From UBA7960 sp964624065 (GTDB lineage: Bacteria > Bacteroidota > Bacteroidia > Bacteroidales > UBA7960), in assembly GCA_964624065.1 (NCBI GenBank), contig CAZUWF010000047.1, forward strand, positions 1 through 9,123: 9,123 nt of DNA, given 5' to 3'. Position 1 is the first letter of the stretch. The number at the start of each line of letters is the position of its first letter. The notes under the pieces are model-generated. The model was not told the DNA's origin and ran no database searches. It saw only the letters and a program-made list of their open reading frames with translations. The position numbers and the translations under genes are program-made. Shown piece by piece: positions 5,961 to 9,123 of the stretch.

Positions 5961-6362
5961 TCAAAGTATGCTTGCCAAACTGTTATTACTGAGGTAATCA
6001 TGAAACTCCCTGGAAAACTTAGTGGCCAGCCCGCCAAAAATGCAATCGGCAAATGGACAAGTTTCGCACGGCATCCTGCAGCTCGTGGATTCTTGAATTT
6101 CGCCATCAAACAGCTTGTAGAGCTCCATCAGGCTTATTTGGTTGCTGCTTCGCCTAATTTCAAAACCTCCGCCTGGTCCCCTTATGGATTTCAGGTATCC
6201 ATTTTTGGTCAATTGTGAAAGAATCTTCGAAATATGGCTCCTAGGAAAACTAGTTATATCTGAAATCTCCTGGGCACCGATTAGGTTTGAACTCTTGGCT
6301 ATCAAAGCCATACTGTGTATGGCAATCGTAGCGGCTTCGGATATGTTTAGTACTTTTCCCAT
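5961..6362 (-). CDS. Rrf2-family transcriptional regulator with four-Cys cluster motif
   Basis: A 133-residue protein typical of Rrf2 in length. A winged helix-turn-helix fills the N-terminal half: ISDITSFPRSHISKILSQL is the helix-turn-helix and KSIRGPGGGFEI (58-69) the wing with its conserved Gly-rich turn. The dimer helix region carries C95, C99, C102 and C107 (SCRMPCETCPFADC). IscR and NsrR of this family bind [2Fe-2S] or [4Fe-4S] through three Cys here and sense Fe-S status or nitric oxide. NsrR adds an aspartate near residue 8, and by my alignment E9 occupies that place. An NO- or redox-sensing role is therefore likely, but which signal is inference. It is first in the run rrf2 - Fe-S protein - hcp. 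Its own promoter lies just upstream, overlapped by a small inverted repeat, which suggests autoregulation. Confidence 0.92.
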   Translation of the reverse strand: MGKVLNISEAATIAIHSMALIAKSSNLIGAQEISDITSFPRSHISKILSQLTKNGYLKSIRGPGGGFEIRRSSNQISLMELYKLFDGEIQESTSCRMPCETCPFADCIFGGLATKFSREFHDYLSNNSLASIL

Positions 6363-6382
6363 TTAAAAAAAAGAATAATGGT

Positions 6383-6398
6383 ATTTGAATGCGCAAAT
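6383..6398. promoter_or_regulatory. Small inverted repeat overlapping the rrf2 promoter
   Basis: ATTTG (6383-6387) and CAAAT (6394-6398) are inverted arms around AATGCG, overlapping the -7 box of the regulator gene. It could be an autoregulatory site, but it does not share the TTTCA/TGAAA half-sites of the hcp palindrome. AT-rich chance symmetry is possible. Confidence 0.3.
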
Positions 6399-6425
6399 TT
6401 AAATATAATATTTTGAATAAAACAA
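6394..6425 (-). promoter_or_regulatory. Bacteroidota-type promoter of the Rrf2 regulator gene
   Basis: On the minus strand TTG (6425-6423) is followed after 21 bp by TAAATTTG (6401-6394), an exact TAnnTTTG box. Both elements and the spacing fit the Bacteroidota primary sigma promoter. The -7 box ends 31 bp before the rrf2 ATG, giving a short leader. Confidence 0.5.
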
Positions 6426-6876
6426 GAAAATCGGTACTTATTTTCTAAAAAATTTTTACAGAGATGATTTACAGCATATTAAGAATAGGAAGTTTATAGT
6501 GTTAAAAAAATATAGGGTTGGTGAGTGGGTTGGTTTTTCGGTTGAGGAGCTTGGATATTGGGAGGTTTTGTATGGGGTTTGGTGGATTGCCCGTGTGTTG
6601 ACAAGCCCTTAAACCCTTAGCCATTTTATTTTTTGGCTGGTTTGCGGTTTTCGATTGGAAGTTTTTTTAGATTGGAAGGCTGGACTTGTCAGGGGCAGAA
6701 ACTTGTTGACTATAATCAACCGCCGTGCGGTGTTAACAAAAGATTTTTATTTCTGATATCCTTTTTTTCAAATTACTAATTGTTAACCACCAATTACTTT
6801 AGATTTTTTCTTGGCGACGAAGTGCTCTTTAAAAATTGTTATCTTTACAAAACATTTTGTTAGCAAAATATAAAAA
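6426..6876. other. Intergenic region with a G-rich tract, upstream of the MORN gene
   Basis: No open frame of note is present. Bases 6515-6600 are strongly strand-biased, with about 39 G against 5 C on the plus strand, and include the run GGGTTGGTGAGTGGGTTGG (6515-6533). Weak stem-loops follow: AGCCA/TGGCT at 6619-6638 and ACCGC/GCGGT at 6719-6731. Near the MORN gene TATCTTTA (6840-6847) is one base off the TAnnTTTG box, but no TTG lies at the correct distance. The divergent promoters of rrf2 and the MORN gene must lie at the two ends. The middle is unexplained. Confidence 0.4.
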
Positions 6877-7572
6877 ATGGAATCTAAAGTTAGGGCACTT
6901 TTAAAAATTCCGATGCTCCTGTTATTCTTGCTTGGCACTTGGGCTTTTTCAGGCACGGGTAATGTTTGCAGGGTTTTGGTTGGGTCTATTTCCGGAACCT
7001 ACGCAGGTGGCTGCAAGAATGGACTGGCACATGGCCGTGGAACCGCAAAAGGAATTGATACTTACGTTGGTATGTTTAGCGAGGGGCTGCCGCACGGCAA
7101 GGGTACCTATACCTACGCAAATGGCAATGTGTTCAAAGGCCAATTTCAGGACGGAATGAAGCACGGCAGCGGCGAGTTTAGTTTTACAGCAGGTGGCCAT
7201 AAAATGGTGCAAAAGGGTTTTTGGCAACACGATGAATACGTAGGTAACAAAAAGCCTGAAGAACTATTCCGAGTAACGGAGAATACCAATATATTATCGC
7301 ACTCGATCAAAAGGGTAAGCGAGACCGGCAATCAGATTAAGATTTCGTTTTATGCCGCACACACGAAGTACGTTCCCACAAATCTTGAAATAAAAACTTC
7401 AACGGGAGAATTGCATCAGGAGTCGAGGGATTTCTCCATTTACAACCATACATTTCCCAACCATATTTCGATTAGATACTCGGTAATTTCCGCTGGTGGT
7501 TTAAAGGTTTGCGCCCTTTCATTCGTTATTATGACTGCCGGAAGGTTTGAAGTGTTAATCCATAACGATTAA
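6877..7572 (+). CDS. Secreted MORN-repeat protein of unknown function
   Basis: A 231-residue protein with a signal peptide (a basic start, then hydrophobic IPMLLLFLLGTWAF at 11-24), so it is probably periplasmic or exported. Three MORN-type repeats follow: YAGGCKNGLAHGRGTAKG (42-59), YVGMFSEGLPHGKGTYTY (63-80) and FKGQFQDGMKHGSGEFSF (86-103). C31 and C46, ahead of and within the first repeat, could form a disulfide. Residues 110-231 show no repeat and look beta-rich; I do not recognise this part. MORN repeats are short beta-hairpins that bind lipids or proteins in eukaryotes, and their role in bacteria is mostly unknown. The start ATG follows AT-rich sequence without a Shine-Dalgarno site. 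It is transcribed away from rrf2 and converges with the aldehyde dehydrogenase gene, so it is probably monocistronic and unrelated to the hcp genes. Confidence 0.8.
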   Translation: MESKVRALLKIPMLLLFLLGTWAFSGTGNVCRVLVGSISGTYAGGCKNGLAHGRGTAKGIDTYVGMFSEGLPHGKGTYTYANGNVFKGQFQDGMKHGSGEFSFTAGGHKMVQKGFWQHDEYVGNKKPEELFRVTENTNILSHSIKRVSETGNQIKISFYAAHTKYVPTNLEIKTSTGELHQESRDFSIYNHTFPNHISIRYSVISAGGLKVCALSFVIMTAGRFEVLIHND

Positions 7573-7704
7573 TTATGGTTTAGCAATAGAGCGGGTTTGG
7601 TGGGCCTTGGGTTTTTTGGTCGTTCTTCGAGATTTTGAAAAAAGCGAATAAATCCATAGGGTTATCTGGGGTAAATATAACTGAACCAACAGTCCAAAAA
7701 ATTC

Positions 7705-9081
7705 TCAAAGCAGTTTCTTTACAAATTTGAAGTTCTTGAACGGAACGTACTTGAAGGGTAAATCAACCCAAGTAGGGGTTTGTACAATACTGCGTCGGTT
7801 GCTGAAGGCCAGGAAACTTTCCTTCCCGTGGTATTTTGCCATACCGCTATTGCCAACCCCCCCGAATGGCAAGTTGTGATTAGCCACGTGCATTATGGTG
7901 TCATTTATGCACCCGCCACCCGATGTGGATTTTCTCAAAATTTCTTTTGCCTTTTTTGAATTCCCAAAGTAGTAAAACGCCAATGGCTTTTCTTTGGAAT
8001 TTATGTAATCCAATGCCTGGTCTATTTTTTCAAAAGACATTATTGGTAGTATGGGGCCAAAAATTTCGTCTTGCATTATTGGATGGTCTGGCTTTACGTC
8101 GTCAATAATTGTTGGAGAAATGTATCTTTGATCTTCGTTGGTGATTCCGCCGAAACGAATTTTCCCATCTTTCAAATATCCTGAAAGTCGCCGGTGAGCT
8201 GATTTGTTAACAATCCTTGGATAAAAAGGGCTTTGAAGTGGATTCTTGCCGTATGTTTGCTCAAAGTTTTGGGCAATTTTGCGGATTAACCTTTCCTTTA
8301 TAGACTCGTGGGCAAAAACATAATCGGGGGCAACGCAAGTTTGACCTGCATTAATAGTCTTGCCCCAGGCAATTCTTTTGGCTGCTATATCCAGGTTTGC
8401 ATCTTCATCAACAATGCAGGGACTCTTGCCTCCTAGCTCAAGTACTACTGGGGTCAAATGTTCGGCTGCGGCTTTCATTACAACCTTGCCCACCGACGGG
8501 CTGCCCGTGTAAAATATTATATCAAACCTTTTGGAGAACAGCCACTGATTGGTTTCCCTGCCACCCTGTACAATTCCTATGTAATTTTCGGCAAAGGTTT
8601 CCTTAATCATTTCTTCCATAACCCTTGCGGTGTTGGGTGTGTAGGGCGATGGTTTTAGAATTGCACAATTTCCTGCCGATATTGCCCCCACCAGTGGATT
8701 CATCATCAGCTGGAAGGGATAGTTCCACGGTGCAACTATCAGGGCAACTCCCAGTGGCTCGAAAATTACCTTGCTCGAGGAGGGGAGCATGTACAAAGGG
8801 GTGGAAACCTTTTTGGGCTTAGACCATTTCTTGACGTTCTTCAAGTGGTAGTCAATTTCTTGCAGGACAATTCCAATTTCGGTCAGGTAGGCCTCCTGGA
8901 AGGATTTATTCAGGTCGGCCCCCACGGCATCGATTATGGGTTTTTCATACTTTAATATTGCAGCCCTGAATTTTTTCAACTGCTCCATCCTGAAGCCCAC
9001 GCTTTTGGTTTGGTGGGTTGCGAAAAATCTCCTCTGTTCTACCAACAAAGAATCGATTACGGCTTTTGGGGTATCGTTCAT
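7705..9081 (-). CDS. Class 3 (ALDH3-like) aldehyde dehydrogenase, NAD(P)-dependent
   Basis: A complete 458-residue enzyme, the length of the short ALDH3/AlkH/coniferyl aldehyde branch that lacks the longer N-terminus of other ALDHs. It oxidises aldehydes to carboxylic acids with NAD(P)+. Visible active-site residues are N120 (PWNYPF), K143 (LKPSPYTP), the cofactor loop YTGSPSVGK (191-199), the general base E215 (LELGGKSP), the nucleophile C249 (NAGQTCVAP) and E339/F341 (EIFGP). The positions are about six above those of mammalian ALDH3A1, so the fold is intact. The C-terminus ends FKFVKKLL, without an obvious membrane anchor. Substrates are likely medium- or long-chain fatty, or aromatic, aldehydes. 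The particular substrate cannot be told from sequence. It converges with the MORN gene, with 132 bp between them. Confidence 0.95.
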   Translation of the reverse strand: MNDTPKAVIDSLLVEQRRFFATHQTKSVGFRMEQLKKFRAAILKYEKPIIDAVGADLNKSFQEAYLTEIGIVLQEIDYHLKNVKKWSKPKKVSTPLYMLPSSSKVIFEPLGVALIVAPWNYPFQLMMNPLVGAISAGNCAILKPSPYTPNTARVMEEMIKETFAENYIGIVQGGRETNQWLFSKRFDIIFYTGSPSVGKVVMKAAAEHLTPVVLELGGKSPCIVDEDANLDIAAKRIAWGKTINAGQTCVAPDYVFAHESIKERLIRKIAQNFEQTYGKNPLQSPFYPRIVNKSAHRRLSGYLKDGKIRFGGITNEDQRYISPTIIDDVKPDHPIMQDEIFGPILPIMSFEKIDQALDYINSKEKPLAFYYFGNSKKAKEILRKSTSGGGCINDTIMHVANHNLPFGGVGNSGMAKYHGKESFLAFSNRRSIVQTPTWVDLPFKYVPFKNFKFVKKLL

Positions 9082-9094
9082 AATTCTTGGATTT

Positions 9095-9120
9095 TGATTA
9101 ATGGCTATTGGCTGATTAAT
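9095..9120. repeat. Direct repeat of TGATTAAT before the aldehyde dehydrogenase gene
   Basis: The octamer TGATTAAT occurs at 9095-9102 and again at 9113-9120, a period of 18 bp, just upstream of the aldehyde dehydrogenase ATG. It could be a tandem operator, but its closeness to the window edge prevents judging whether more copies exist. AT-rich octamers may recur by chance. Confidence 0.3.
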
Positions 9121-9123
9121 ATA

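Noticed and set aside
6854..6869. ATTTTG/CAAAAT inverted repeat just before the MORN gene
   Set aside because: Short A/T-rich stem with a 4-nt loop; no support for function.

Overview
The window looks like a chromosomal segment from a Bacteroidota (Bacteroidetes) bacterium, probably anaerobic or microaerophilic. The clues are moderate-to-low GC with AT-rich spacers, starts that lack clear Shine-Dalgarno sequences, promoter-like TAnnTTTG boxes, an oxygen-sensitive class I hybrid-cluster protein of the kind found in strict anaerobes, and a XerD C-terminus. No mobile element, CRISPR array, tRNA or rRNA was seen. One 10-N assembly gap lies inside a small gene.

Layout from left to right: the last 32 codons of a XerD-type tyrosine recombinase (+); about 320 bp with no convincing gene; a small degenerate cupin (-); another spacer of about 320 bp; then a run of minus-strand genes. 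In transcription order (right to left) these are an Rrf2-family regulator, a two-part Fe-S protein, hydroxylamine reductase/hybrid-cluster protein Hcp, a secreted AlgE-like outer-membrane beta-barrel, a BFD-like [2Fe-2S] protein and a second small cupin. To the right of the regulator is a 514-bp spacer with a strongly G-over-C tract, then a secreted MORN-repeat protein (+), and last a class 3 aldehyde dehydrogenase (-) that converges on it.

The core is a putative nitrosative/redox stress locus. Hcp has every residue needed for its [4Fe-4S] and hybrid clusters. The Rrf2 regulator carries four clustered cysteines suited to an Fe-S sensor. The adjacent Fe-S protein is a plausible electron carrier or cluster-handling partner. 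A long inverted repeat (9-bp arms, 7-bp spacer) sits in the hcp promoter region and is the best operator candidate. Two strong intergenic hairpins (hcp/porin and BFD/cupin) probably adjust expression or mark transcript ends within the run. That all these genes form one regulon is inference from strand, order and spacing. I found no evidence of a wholly new system. The most distinctive points are the hcp operator, the Cys-rich regulator/Fe-S pair, the foreign-looking segment at the gap in the BFD gene, and the two hairpins.
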